A stretch of 64,000 nucleotides of DNA from Dryomyza anilis. Lineage: Eukaryota; Arthropoda; Insecta; Diptera; Dryomyzidae. A program made the position numbers and the translations under genes. Where the stretch lies: NCBI GenBank assembly GCA_951804985.1, contig OX638135.1, positions 12,675,735 to 12,739,734 on the forward strand, given 5' to 3'. The notes under the pieces are model-generated. The model was not told the DNA's origin. It was given only the letters and a program-made list of their open reading frames with translations, and made no database searches. Of the stretch, positions 11,505 through 23,493 are shown in pieces (within the stretch, counting starts at the first letter, position 1; each line of letters opens with the position of its first letter).

Positions 11505-13541
11505 CAGGCATGTCAAACTCATTTGGCATCACGGGCCAATGCAATGCCAGTGCAATTCAAAGGATGAGGCGGGCCGCATTTGTGTACCATAAGATAAAAA
11601 GACTTGGTTAAAAAAGTCGATATTTTTTTAATAAAAGTCATTTTTTTTTTGGTTTATTCTGATTGTGCCTTTACTTGATACTGGAGCTGATTTCTAAAAT
11701 GGTTTTGTTAAATAAGGATTTTGAGATTTTAACTTTTAATTATTTTTTTCTCAATGGGCATTCCATTAAGACGGGCCTACGATTAAAAACCTTCTCATTT
11801 GATAAAGAAAAAAGAAAAGATATATTTTTAAGATGAGGAGAGAGGATAGATCTTATGGTCCGTTATATATGTATAAAAAAAACTTTTGCTATATATCCTA
11901 TATCTTTCTACAAATTTTAAGTTAAATACTGTGACGGGCGTTACACGTACTTTTTCAAAAAACAGAGTTTAATCCACAAAGTATTAAATTTTAGCTAAAA
12001 TAATCTGACTATGGAGATTATGTATATATAAAATACTTCATTAATAATGGGAGTTCTCTCCTCTGTAACAAAATTCTACATGGTTACTTTGATCACTGGC
12101 TTATAAAGTATCAAAACTTGTGACAGGTGTTACACATTTTGTGACGAGCGTTACCTGTACGAGTTCTATACAAATATACATGAAAATTCAAATTATGAAT
12201 TGAAATTTTTTGATGAAGAAGAGCAAATATTTGTGGTAGGAATGATAAACCGTTATTTTAAGGCACACCGTCGACAAATAATTTAAGTGGAAAACTAAAC
12301 ATTTCGCTTTTAAATAACTACTCTGTCTACATCATTTGTAGTCCGTTTCCTTCGCAAGCTTACATAAATATTTTTCACATTTCATATATAATGATTTTTT
12401 TGGGATTTTTTATGATTTTTTGTAAGGTTTGGAATTTCCCGTTTTATCTTTGCTTATTGAATATTTTGGAATATTTTACAATATTTTGGATGGATATAGC
12501 AACCATCTGGAATATCTATGAGAAGAAAGACTATAATAAATGAATAGATACGACAAAAATCTTTAGTTCGCAAAATAAATAAAAATAGTTTGCAAAATAA
12601 TTTTAGTATTTTTTTTGACGGGCGTTACAACTCAAAAAAGTAAAACTGTTTGGTTAATTGTCAGTATTTTGAACCACTTATCACCAATGCAAGGTGTGGA
12701 ATAATTTCGCAAATACATTACCTTTCAATTGTACTATTTTCTTTCGGATTTAAAACTACGATACTACACTATTTAAAATATTGCCTCAATTTTGTACTAT
12801 AATATATTTAAAAAAAATATTTGAATTTAATTGAGAAAAAAACACATTTGCCATGCATTTTGGTAAATTTTGATCACAGAATATGAAATTAGATGTATTT
12901 CTTATCCTAAAAATCATTAAACCGAACCAATAGGTTTAACTTTAATATATCACACCTTGGTAACGTTTTCTGTGAAATGCCTCTCCTATTATTTTTAATA
13001 GTCGAACCAAAAACAATAATGTAATTTTCTCTTCGGTGTTTGACGTACAAAACATGTATATATGCCTGCAAAATATAACCAAGGGAAATTCAAAATTTTA
13101 TAATCCATTTAAAATTGTATAAATAAAAACAATATTACTTGACGAAAAAAGGTAAAAATCATTGTTATGCCATTTGTGCCAAACAATAAAGAATATAAAT
13201 TAAGATCTATATTAAAAACTTGTCAAATTCTCATTATTAAATTTTGGAAAATAATGTTCCTACATAAAAATTGATTTTTTTTAATAAATTAAAAAGTTTT
13301 TAACCAAGATTAGTAATTTCATTTCTTATATGACATGTTAAATTGGATACATATCGCTGCACAAAAATGCACAATAATATATAATAATCATTTTAACGCC
13401 TGAAAATAAAATAAATTAAAAATGTTTCAGTTCTTAAATATATATATATTTTTTTAATATTATTTGAAAAGTCTTCGCGGGCCGCAGATGAAGGGTTGGC
13501 GTGCCGCATGTGGCCAACGGGCCGCGTGTTTGACATGCCTG
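11505..13541. mobile_element. hAT-like element CAGGCATGTCAAAC family, copy 1
   Basis: The left end CAGGCATGTCAAACTCATTT and right end GGGCCGCGTGTTTGACATGCCTG share the inverted core CAGGCATGTCAAAC(A/T)C. The flanking octamers are CCCTACAC (11,497-11,504) and CCCTATAC (13,542-13,549), 7 of 8 identical. Ends of the form CAGG.(A/G)TGTCAAACTC.TTTGGC are typical of hAT elements across animals. The 2,037-bp copy has no transposase frame. It is related to 44,379-46,110 and 46,401-48,390, especially over the last ~500 bp (AGTCGAACCAAAAACAATAA landmark). Confidence 0.85.
11931..12630. repeat. Dispersed TGACGGGCGTTAC motif, four copies
   Basis: GTGACGGGCGTTACACGTAC occurs at 11,931, GTGACAGGTGTTACAC near 12,119, GTGACGAGCGTTACCTGTAC at 12,141 and TGACGGGCGTTACAA at 12,616. 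They are the only GC-rich words in this AT-rich interior, are all in one orientation, and are absent from the other two copies of the hAT family as far as I can see. They may mark binding sites or an unrelated insertion. Confidence 0.6.
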
Positions 13542-14286
13542 CCCTATACCTATGAGGTACAGGGTATATTAAGTTTGTGCCTCTTAGGAGGCGTGGCCGG
13601 TGTGGAAAAGTATATTTATTCTTGATCAGCATCACTACCCGAGTCCGTTTAGCTATGTCCGTCTGTCTGGCTGTCTTGCTGTCCGCATACGAGGAAACTT
13701 GAGAAATACTTGTCAGAATGCGATGAAATTTGGTTAGAATATTTTTTAGCCAAAAGTAGGAAATGAGTTTGAAAATGAACCAAATCGGTCAACTAATACC
13801 TCGAAAACTATTCAGGATATATTTATAAAATTTAAAAGGTATGGTTAGAATTCACCTAAAAATATGTGGTCCAAAAATGGGCGTAATCCGCCCACATTTT
13901 TTTTACATTATATCCCGGGTTTTCGAAGTGGAAATTTTAGCCGTAAATTATTAAAATCAAATCTATAAAATATAAGTCTTACAAAATTGTAAATAAAGGC
14001 ATGGTCCGCCCACTTTTAATTTTCTAAATTTGGTTTATTAGTTTTTTTATACTTTTATATAATTTTTTTAAATTATGGGGACGTAAATTTTTGATATGTG
14101 AATAATATTCTGAAGGTGGGGCGGTTCTGCATAATTAAGAACTTTAAAATTAAGGTATACAATTAAATGTTCTTTATTAATATCCCCACCAAAGGTGTAG
14201 GGTATTCCATAGTCGGGCCCGACCGACTATAAAAATTCGTCTAATGTGACCGAACTTACCCATGTGACCTAACTTTCCCAACTGGT

Positions 14287-15028
14287 TTTTATACCCTACA
14301 CTAAGAGTGAAAGGGTATATTCAGTTTGGTACGCCGTTTGTAACACCCAGAAGGAAGCATCTCCGGTATGGAAAAGTATATATATTCTTGATCAGCATGA
14401 CCTCCTGAGTCGATTTAGCGATGTCCGTCTGTCCGTCTGTCTGTCCGTCTGTCTGTCTGTCTGTCCGTCTGTCTGTCTGTCTGTCTGTTGAAATCCCTAA
14501 GACTTTTAAAATTGAAGAGCTAGATAAATGAAACTTATAACTTAGATTACTAATATACCTACGCTGTATGTGCGAAAAAATTGGCGAGATCGGTCCATGG
14601 TGACCTATGATCCGACCACTTATGTTCAAATACCACATATAAAATGTACATATAAAGATCAATTTTTATGTATACGTGCTTAGGTAAACTTTGTTGGTCA
14701 AATATATATTGACATCATGCTCAAATACATGATAATAATGTTTTCCGGCGAAAAGACTTGTGGTTCACAAAAAAAAAATCGAAATTCGGTACACCTACCC
14801 ATTTGTAAATATGGGTATCAAATGAATGGAAATTCTTCAGCGATTGAATGTTTGTAGTTATTTTCAGGATTCGTATACCCTGGTGACCTATATATAACTT
14901 TGAATGGTAACCACACATATGTGTAGGGTATTTATAGTCGGCTTAGACCGACTATAATTTTGATAATCCTAACTATCATAATTACACCTACTTTAAAATT
15001 TCCCATGTGATCTAACCTTCCCAACTGT
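14287..15028 (-). mobile_element. GTCY-microsatellite element (family E), full-length minus copy
   Basis: It begins TATACCCTACACTAAGAGTG and ends CTTCCCAACTG, the reverse complement of the 2,173-2,906 copy with about the same length. The pyrimidine tract GTCCGTCTGTCTG lies at 14,424-14,488 and the CGACTATA hairpin at about 14,936-14,956. This copy served as the alignment guide for the truncated one at 1-590. Confidence 0.8.
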
Positions 15029-15279
15029 TTTTTTTTTAAATTTGTCTTATGGTAGACAATTGCATCTTATGGTTAGGCTTTCGAAATTATTCATTTCTAA
15101 AAATTTATAATATAAAATTAATTAAAAAGAAAAATAACTATACAGTAATAAAGTTGATGAAATTTAATTAAATGAAAGCTCTTTGTAAATCAATATTTTT
15201 TTTAATATGAAAATAATCAAAATTATTAATTTAAATAATAAAAATTTCTTACTATTTTCATATGAAAAAATTGTCAATT
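15029..15279. other. AT-rich spacer, no gene seen
   Basis: Nothing recognisable apart from A/T homopolymer runs. Confidence 0.4.
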
Positions 15280-15610
15280 TTTTATACGTTTTTTATTTAC
15301 ATACAATTTTTAATAATATTTTTTATAAAGTACTGTTTTTTAATATAATTTAATATAATATATAATAAAATTTACAATCCGATCGAAAACCATATTTTTA
15401 TTTTATTTCACCAAAAGTCAGTACGCGTAAATCAAAGGCTGTTTACTTAAACCCAACACTAAAATGTTGGTGAAATAAAATAAAAATGTGGTTTTCTGCT
15501 CGAATTGTAAATTTATTATATATTATATTAAAATATATTAAAAGCAGTTTTATTTGAATAATATTATTAAAAATTATAATATATATAAAAAAAAACATAC
15601 GGACAAAATA
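15280..15610. repeat. AT-rich palindrome centred near 15,442
   Basis: ATATTTTTATTTTATTTCACCA (15,393-15,414) pairs with TGGTGAAATAAAATAAAAAT (15,469-15,488), followed outward by TTTACAAT(C)CGA / TCGAATTGTAAA and by long AT-rich partners. A central ~54-bp loop holds AGTCAGTACGCGTAAATC. Probably a small foldback MITE. Confidence 0.65.
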
Positions 15611-16003
15611 AGACGGTTACTAACTTGTTCCACTTATTTTAAAATTTTTTGACCATTTTTAGTTTATGATTGTGGCGATCACTTGTAATAAATTATTGTC
15701 AATATGTTTTATTTCAAAAAATAATTTGCGAACACCTCAAAAATAAACTGAGTTTGGTACAACCCCTAAAATACCAAAAGTCAGTATTGAAAGCGGACAA
15801 AAAGATCACATTAAATTAATTAAAAATGTATATACATATTTTCAAAGAAAAATTATTTGAAAGTAATAATTTTATAAACTCAGTAAATATATTAAAAAAA
15901 ATTAACTATTTCACAAAAGTAATATTTATTTCATTTCATTGTCTATTGATGTATATAACAAAAATGTATTTTAAAAATTTTGTTTGAAAATTAAATTTTA
16001 ATT

Positions 16004-16910
16004 TTGATTATCAATATTTCAAATATGGGTCACATCAAATCGTCCAAAAAAAGTAAGTTTTCAGATTTTACCTTTTCGATTTCAATGAAATTTGGGCAAC
16101 TGATAAAGCTGATTGAAATATGCCTTGACCAAATTTTTTTCGACAAATTTTTTTCGACCACTACTTCCAGAGATACAGTGCTTCAAATTTACAAAAAATG
16201 GGCCAAAAATCACTTTTAGTTGTAACTTCTAAACTTGAACATGTAGGCCGTCGTCATTATCCTAGCACTTCAAAATTGATGTCCTTAAAAAGGACCCTTT
16301 TTAAAATTCTGAAAAAAATCACATATGTTGGTTGATTTAATACAAATGTTCATGCCAAATTTTAAGATGGTATTTTGATTGCATCATATTTTAAAAAATA
16401 ATTTTCTAAAATTTTATTTAATTTTTACTTGTATTAAAAAAAAAATATTTTTGCGACAGTAAAAGTTGCAATAAGTCTTAAATGCATTTCTAACTCTGAT
16501 TTCTAAAATGACGTCAGTTCATCATATTGACTCTAGTTTTTGAGATATTGATTTTGGGTCATTTTTCGAAAAATAGTATATATCTTAAAAAGTAAGGACA
16601 GTTTGATAAAACTGACGCCATTTTAGAAATCAGAGTTACAAATACATTAAAAATTATTGCAATTTTTACTATTGAAAAAAATGTTTTTTTTTTTCAATAC
16701 AAAAAATTTGTAAAAATTTAGAAAATTAGTTTTGAATATATGATGCTATCAGAATACCATCTTGAATTTTGGCATAACCATTTATATTAAATATAGCAAA
16801 TTACACGTTTTTTTCAGAATTTTAAAAAGAATCCATTTTAAGTACATCAATTTTAAGAGGAAGGATAATGACCACGGGCCACATGTTAAAGTTTACAATT
16901 TACAACTAAA
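16004..16910. repeat. Imperfect palindrome, arms ~320 bp, axis near 16,562
   Basis: AACATGTAGGCCGTCGTCATTATCCT (about 16,236-16,261) pairs with AGGATAATGACCACGGGCCACATGTT (16,864-16,889). AAGATGGTATTTTGATTGCATCAT pairs with 16,741-16,765, and TGACGTCA..TTTCTAAAATG near 16,502 with CGCCATTTTAGAAA at 16,616. The leader at 16,004-16,215 contains CCAGAGATACAGTG, similar to the 7,206 and 45,340 edges. No coding evidence; the frame at 16,004-16,219 has no recognised domain. Confidence 0.7.
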
Positions 16911-17693
16911 TTTCTCTAAAAGCCTGTTCTATTACCTTTAAAACGAGCCAATTAAAAAAAAGATAATGACGTAAAAATAGATCGGGGGTCTTCTCAATAG
17001 CACGATATTGCATTAATTTATTAGGAATTGAGCAATTATTTTTCGGTATGATCTTTTTATATTAAAATCAAACGCACTGTACGTTCTTATTGGCAGTTCG
17101 AAATTATTCCTTCGTTACTTTGTTTATTTTTTTATTGTATTGATAATTGCAATTATGTATGTGTTTTGAGAAAGAATTAAAAAATGTATACCTCTATTAA
17201 AGCACAAAACACCTCTAAAATTTTAACAAAAACCAATAAAACATTGACCAAGGTAATTTTGAAATTTTTTAGCTGATTTAAGTGACGTAATTGTGAAGTT
17301 TGTAAATTTAACTAACAAGTTTACTCAAAAAAAATCTAAAAAAATATGGATTAATAACTAAAATACAATTTAACGAATTGGTTACAGATATCTATTAGAA
17401 ATGATCTAACATAATTTTGAATAAAGTGTAAAGACTTTACAAAAAGTCTTTATGTTAATTGCACTTTTGAAATTTTGTAATTGATAAAAAGGTATTATAT
17501 ATGTTCGGGTGGTGAACGGGTTGGCAATTGGGCGGATTTACATATAACAAAATCTGTAACTGATTGTACGAGTGATAGATGACTTGATGATGTTGGGTGA
17601 TGTCAACTTATATTTTTTTTTTATCCATTCAAAGGAAAATGGAAGAAAACCCTGTCGATTTGATGTGGAATTACCCAAATATATATATTAATA
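16911..17693. other. Spacer, no gene seen
   Basis: Mostly AT-rich. A short less biased part at 17,500-17,600 (GGTGGTGAACGGGTTGGC) has no open frame. CAACTTATATTTTTTT and ATCCATTCAAAG at 17,607-17,634 recur near 48,570, which is the only similarity noted. Confidence 0.4.
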
Positions 17694-17777
17694 TCTATAT
17701 ATAAAAAAATGAAATGTCCTGTGTGAGCCAGAGCATCACAAGAGAACGAACAGACTGATTTGCCTAATTAGTTATTA
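17694..17777 (+). mobile_element. Helitron B, 5'-terminal fragment (B0)
   Basis: TCTATATATAAAAAAATGAA followed by ATGTCCTGTGTGAGCCAGAG matches the 5' end of Helitron B at 21,523, with TC as first bases and A before them. The similarity stops at GATTTGCCTAATT, where element G begins directly. Thus a Helitron 5' end is fused to a gene-bearing segment. Confidence 0.75.
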
Positions 17778-17890
17778 AAAACTGCTAAAACATTTATATG
17801 TATTTATACCCAATCTGTCGTCAACGATTCGTTGATGATTGTGTTTTCTATAATCGAAATATAAACTTTAAATATCTAAATTAAAAACAG

Positions 17891-19997
17891 AACCAAGAAC
17901 GTTGCTTCATTTTTGTGATGATTGTACTGAAAATTTTGTAAGTAAATTGTTCTATATTTTAAGTAAATTTTTAATATTTATTTGTTTTCTAAATACGATA
18001 TTCAGTTTTATGATATATACAGACCGAAAATTATTTAATATAAATATTGGTAAGGTGCATTAAAAATTGAAACAAATCCAGATTACATTTGTGGCGCGGA
18101 TTCGAAATTGGACTTATTTTTGTGTAATTGGCTCTATTTCATTTCCTAAATTGGATAAATATTTAATAGATAGAGCTTTAATAAATACCTTGATTATATA
18201 CGTAACAAATTTCATTTGCCAGTTATAGTTAAAGAAAATTCAAATTATTGCAAAAAATATAAATTGTGTAGCGCATGCATGCTCTTAAATTACGACATTT
18301 CTTTAATTTGAATTTTTAAATCTAATAAAATCTTTAAATATTACACATGAATGAATTTCTTCAATGAAAAAAACATAATAAATTATCAAAATTGAGAATT
18401 ATGAAAAAAATGCAAATAAATAAAAGAAGGAATTGTGTAAAATTGTACAATTGAATAACTTATTTTTCAGGCATCAACATCTGAACAATTGTCTAATCAA
18501 CAAAGCAATGAAGTATTCCTATTTAATGCCAAGGTATTCAGATTTAACAAAACACAAGCTTAAAATACAATTTAATTTAAATTTTTAACACTCTACTAAA
18601 TGTTTCGAATGACTCACATGTTGGCCGAAATTTAATTGAATACTACAATACTAATCAAAAGATAAATGAAATTTATCGTGGAAAGCTTATTAATATTATA
18701 CTGGAACATATTTTTGAACGCAACGTTTCTCTTCGACCATCAGAATTCAAAGATATTTTAAAACAAATTTCATGTACTTTTCCCACGGAAGAACATGTCC
18801 TGGTATTTTTAAAGAAATTCAAATATATATGTATATACACAACTATACGTATTTACGTATTTACGTACGTATTTTTAAATATAGGACTATTACTACATAC
18901 CAAGGGAGTCAAAAGGACGACCAGGAGGAAAACTTTACATAAAATACATTAATATAAAAGCAAAAAGAAGAAAAATTGAGAAAAACAATTCAGAAGATTC
19001 TCACTCGCTTTCTTTACAAAATTTATACGATTCAGACAGCAATAACTCTGCAATTGTAGATTTTGTAGTGACAAATCAAGAAGCTTTTAAATTAGAACTG
19101 CAAATGGAATGTGACGATTGGAACCGCGTTACTGATAGATGGCAACGTAGTTTTATGTTACGTCAGCAAAATTTAAAAGCTTTGAGCAATGTAACCTTTT
19201 GGAAAGAGTGGCCCAAATTTAAGGAAGCACGTGCACCTTCATTGGTATTATAATTTAGTTAAGATTATAAATTTTTGTTTATTAACATATTTACATATAT
19301 CCAAACAAAAAGTTTTTATTAAAATCAAAATGGAACACATTCAAGGAGAAGATGAAAAAGTATTACTATATAAAACTGTCCAACACCGCCAGTAAATTAA
19401 TGCTTACGCAAGCATTGCAAAGTTCAAACTTAGGTATATTCATTTGATTAATATATTTATTTTATTTTTTCGAAAAAGCATTAGTTATATTTTTTACTTT
19501 ATATTTGCAGACGTTGAAGATAGCGTGATTACTACACTTCTGCATTCAGTATTGCCCACGACAGCAAGAACTAATGACAAGTCTGGGAACAGAAGAAAGA
19601 AAAATACACAATTGTAGATGTTCAGGATAGTTTTATATTAAGCGTGGTCTCAATAAATGATATAAATTGCAAAATATCAGAACTAATTGATAAATGTTAC
19701 ACAAATCGTATAACATTGCAACCGTTTATAATTGTAGAAAGGATCGATATCCTTACCCCAAAGTCATTTTATATGGATGGGACTCTTTACAAATTTGCCT
19801 CTTTTATTGATTGTTTAGATTGTGCTGCAAAAATATTTCACGTATTACAATTGTCATACCCCGAAATATCGAAAACAGTGTGGACATTTATTCAAAAGTA
19901 TTTTATTGAAATTGAAACAACTTCAGATTTAAGATCTGCACCACTTTCAATCTTACTTGATTTTTTAAATAACTCAGATCAAAAAAATACAACATAA
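17891..19997 (+). pseudogene. Broken multi-exon gene of unknown function, copy G1
   Basis: Exons fit by conserved frame and splice sites: part of exon 1 to 17,937 (donor GTAAGT); exon 2 18,471-18,533; exon 3 18,590-18,802; exon 4 18,885-19,244; exon 5 19,313-19,433; exon 6 19,511-19,997 with TAA stop. The frame joins correctly across exons 2-6 (~415 residues). Exon 3 has a LRPSEFKDILKQI segment, exon 4 begins DYYYIPRESKGRPGGKLYIK, then a basic KAKRRK patch and WNRVTDRWQRS; exon 6 ends with an aromatic-rich FASFIDCLDCAAKIFHVLQL domain. It resembles, from memory only, uncharacterised multicopy insect proteins. Breaks: exon 3 acceptor is AC instead of the AG seen in the other copies, and exon 6 has two extra A in the AAGAAAG run near 19,600. 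The start codon was not found. Confidence 0.7.
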
Positions 19998-20929
19998 CTG
20001 CCTTAAGTTCGCATATAATTAGTTTTACTGATTTATTACTGAACAATTACTGAACAATTTTTTTACATAATGTAATACAAAATGAATTGATGAATTTTAT
20101 TTTTAAATACACTAATGAAAATGATGTATAAAATAATAACTAATTCCTGAATTTGAATTATTTTCTGTTTAAAAAAATATACATAAAAGTATCAAAATAT
20201 TCATTATCTTTAACATACATATGTATAAATAAGTTAAATTGTTGTAAATTAGTTGTACACAAAATGAAAACAAATATTAATTTTTTGACAAAACAACAAA
20301 ACAAATTTTTAATTTTTGAAAATATAACAATTGCTGTAAATACAACATATTTCAAAAATATTACATATTTCAAAAATATTACATATTTCAAAATTTTTAA
20401 TTTTTTTACTGTCATTCAAATTATAAATTTCAGAATTTAAAAATTAATTCGTTATTTAATATTTCCTTTATTAATATACATTTATCATTGTTTTATCTAA
20501 AAAGTCTGGTTATAATAAATTTTTGAATAGTTATTTTGGGCAAATTTAATTAAAATCGATTACTATTATGTTTTTAATAAATATTAGGAATTCAGTAATA
20601 ATTATTTGTACTGTAAAAAATAATAATTATTACTGACTAAAAATATTTCTAAAACTTTTTATTTCTATTTCTCAAAATTTCTAAAAGGTTATTTCTGACT
20701 TTTATTTATATTTCTGAAATTGAGATATATAAAAGATTTTTAGATTGAAAAGTCCCAAAATAAAAATTCTGGCAAACGGAAAAATGTTATTTTTTCTAAT
20801 GGTACTTTTAACTTTGTTGTAACTCATTGGCATTGACTTACATATAAATATGAAAATAATACTTATTTTGTGGTGTTATTGAATGACATTTTACTAAATT
20901 CGTTTTAATATTACCTACGTAATAAAATT

Positions 20930-21290
20930 AAATAAAAAGTATTTAATTCAAATTTTATTACCTGCGTAATAAAAAGTATTTATCTCAAATTTTATTACCT
21001 GCATAATAAAAAGTAATAAAAAGTATTTACTCAAATTTTATTACCTGCATAATAAAAAGTAATAAAAAGTATTTATCTTAAATTTTATTACCTAAGTAAT
21101 AAATTTAAATAAAAATTATTTACTTATAATTTTATTACCTACGTAAAAAAATTAAATAAAAAGTATTTACTTTATATTTAAATAAAAAGTATTTAATTTA
21201 AATAAAAAAGACAACGGGTGAAAAACGTGTCGAAAAGTATTTAAATTTATTACTTTTTTATTTAATATTATTACTTTTTTCCCTCAATGT
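20930..21290. repeat. Tandem TTATTACCTGCRTAATAAAAAG repeats at edge of G1
   Basis: About eight degenerate ~40-bp units combine TTTTATTACCT(A/G)CGTAATAA with AGTATTTA. TTATTAC..GTAATAA makes each unit palindromic. The same array lies at 23,040-23,320, 23,580-23,940, 30,000-30,360 and 38,420-38,800. Similar GTAATAAAATT words occur at 46,190-46,375 and 48,710, so this sequence type is also found outside G. Confidence 0.75.
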
Positions 21291-21357
21291 AGTTTCAGAA
21301 AATCGACGCGGAGCGAAAGAAAAATTATTTAACTTTTTCATACAAATTTTGCATCAG

Positions 21358-21522
<165 letters not shown>

Positions 21523-22873
21523 TCTATATATATAAAAATGAAATGTCCTGTGTGTGCCAGAGCATCATTTGCCTAATTCCTTTTGTATTTTGTTCGTGTC
21601 AATGCAAGAGTGGTTTTGGAAAAAAGAAAAGTCGGAAAATATCTAAATTTGGCCCAAGGACTATGAAATTTGATAAGGGTGTTCATCTCTTGACGTATGT
21701 GTGCACTAAGAAGAGATTTTTTGAAATTCGCCTTCTAAGGTGGCAAAATTGAAATTTTAATTAAAAATATCGGTGTAATTAAGATAAGCACAGTCATGAA
21801 ATTTGGCTCAGTGACGTATATTGTAGTTCTTTATCTTTTTTACAAATGTGGGCAGAATTGAACAAAAGGGTGTGTCCCTTTCCATGTGACTAAAACTTTC
21901 CAAAAAAAAAAAAACTCCTGACTTACTAAGATTAGAGTTATATCAATCGAAACTAAGGTTTATATTACAAACTCCAATCGTCACGTAGAAAGTGACTGGG
22001 ATTGGATTAAAGGGCGTGGCACCTCCCATATAGCCCAAACTTTAAAATTGCTATAACTTCTGACGCGTAGCTCAGTGGTTAGTGCGCTGGACTGCGAGCC
22101 GAAAGGTCCCCGGTTCAAGCCTGGACTGGGGCTAACAACATCTTTTCATAGAAACATTTTTCTATACCGCGCTACCTCTCGTCAGTAAATGGCAAACCTA
22201 CGAGAGTAAAACCATTGCCTATGAAAAGCTCTCACCAGCCGTTCGGATTCGGCAATAAACTGTAGGTCCCACCACTTTGAGTACAAATATAACACGCACA
22301 GCTCAAAATGGTGAGAGAGCTCGGCCGAAGTTCTACACAGGACTGTAGCGCCAAACTATTATTATTATTATAACTTCTGACATACTAAGAGTTGAGTTAT
22401 AATAATGAACACAAATGTTCATATTTAAAACCCCAATCGTCACGTAGAATATGGGCGGGATTGCACAACGGGGCGTGGCATCTCTTATATAATCAAAACT
22501 TTAAAATTTCTAAACCTCTTTACTTACTAAGACCAAATTTATAAAAATCGAAACAAAAGATTATATCAAACATTGTAATAGTCACTTAGAATGTGGACGG
22601 AATAGGACAATGGGGAGAGGCACCTCCCATATAACTAAAATTTTAAAAATACTAACTCCTGACTTATTAAGAGCAGAATTGTACAAATCGAAACGAAGGA
22701 TCGTTTTAAAATGTTTAATAGTAAAGTAGAATGTAAGCGGGATTGGAAAATGGGCATGGCACTACGTTCAATGTAGGCGGGAAACATAGTGACTAGGCTT
22801 GCACTAAAAAGGTAAAGGGGCGTAAATGTATCCACGCTTTATAAACGGGCGCAGCTGTGCACGGGTCCAGCTA

Positions 22874-22874
<1 letters not shown>
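21523..22874 (+). mobile_element. Non-autonomous Helitron B, copy 1, both termini
   Basis: The 5' end TCTATATATATAAAAATGAA is preceded by A; the 3' end GTGCACGGGTCCAGCTAG is followed by T. TC...CTAG inserted between A and T, without target duplication, is the Helitron signature. A GC-rich self-complementary stretch GCGCAGCTGTGC lies just before the end. The body has three diverged ~190-bp modules of the form GTGGGC(A/G)GAATTG..GGCGTGGCA..ATA. No Rep or helicase is encoded. The copy is 1,352 bp because a SINE (22,065-22,368) is inserted; copies B2 and B3 are about 1,070 bp. Confidence 0.82.
22065..22368 (+). mobile_element. tRNA-derived SINE with 13-bp target duplication
   Basis: The head has a box A match TAGCTCAGTGG (22,068) and a box B match GGTTCAAGCC (22,112), followed by a non-tRNA body with GAGAGCTCGGCC and a (TTA)n tail. 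TATAACTTCTGAC flanks it at 22,052-22,064 and 22,369-22,381. The same sequence without the SINE exists in Helitron copies B2 (near 29,134) and B3 (near 37,644), giving natural empty sites. Transcription by RNA polymerase III from the internal promoter and mobilisation by a partner LINE are known for such elements; the partner is not identified. Confidence 0.92.

Positions 22875-22921
<47 letters not shown>
22875..22921. repeat. (TA)n microsatellite
   Basis: Short TA run directly after the CTAG end of Helitron B1 and before the edge of element G2. Confidence 0.9.
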
Positions 22922-22924
<3 letters not shown>

Positions 22925-23325
22925 CTGATGCAAAATTTGTATGAAAAAGTTAGATAATTTTTCTTTCGCTCCGCGTCGATTTTCTGAAACTGCACTGAGG
23001 GAAAAAAGTAATAAAATTAAATAAAAAAGTAATAAATTTAAATACTTTTCGACACGTTTTTCACCCGTTGTCTTTTTTATTTAAATTAAATACTTTTTAT
23101 TTAAATATAAAGTAAATACTTTTTTATTTATTTTTTTTACGTAGGTAATAAAATTATAAGTAAATAATTTTTATTTAAATTTATTACTTAGGTAATAAAA
23201 TTTGAGATAAATACTTTTTATTATGCAGGTAATAAAATTTGAAGTAAATACTTTTTATTACTTTTTATTATGCAGGTAATAAAATTTGAGATAAATACTT
23301 TTTATTTCTTTTTATTATGCAGGTA

Positions 23326-23493
<168 letters not shown>

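Larger units (their letters stand above)
11490..14287 (-). mobile_element. Diverged E-family element (E'), split by a hAT insertion
   Basis: TTTATACCCTACAC at 11,491-11,504 resumes after the hAT at 13,542 with CCCTATACCTATGAGG. It then shows the family blocks: GGGTATATT, AAGTATATTTATTCTTGATCAGC, a short (GTCYGTCTGTCTG) tract at 13,655-13,685 and, at the far end, the CGACTATA hairpin near 14,213-14,235 followed by CCATGTGACC and CCCAACTGG. Middle sequence differs from copy 2,173-2,906, so this is a sister subfamily. Its far end abuts the next E copy directly, giving a tail-to-head pair. Confidence 0.65.

Noticed and set aside
20153..20440. Hydrophobic open frames of 79-95 codons at 20,153, 20,158, 24,410 and 24,435
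   Set aside because: AT-rich tail of element G, open on both strands; similarity between copies only reflects duplication.
22065..22140. Possible tRNA genes at 22,065 and 57,756
   Set aside because: Box A and box B are present, but the acceptor stem does not close and the sequence continues into a SINE body with TSDs.
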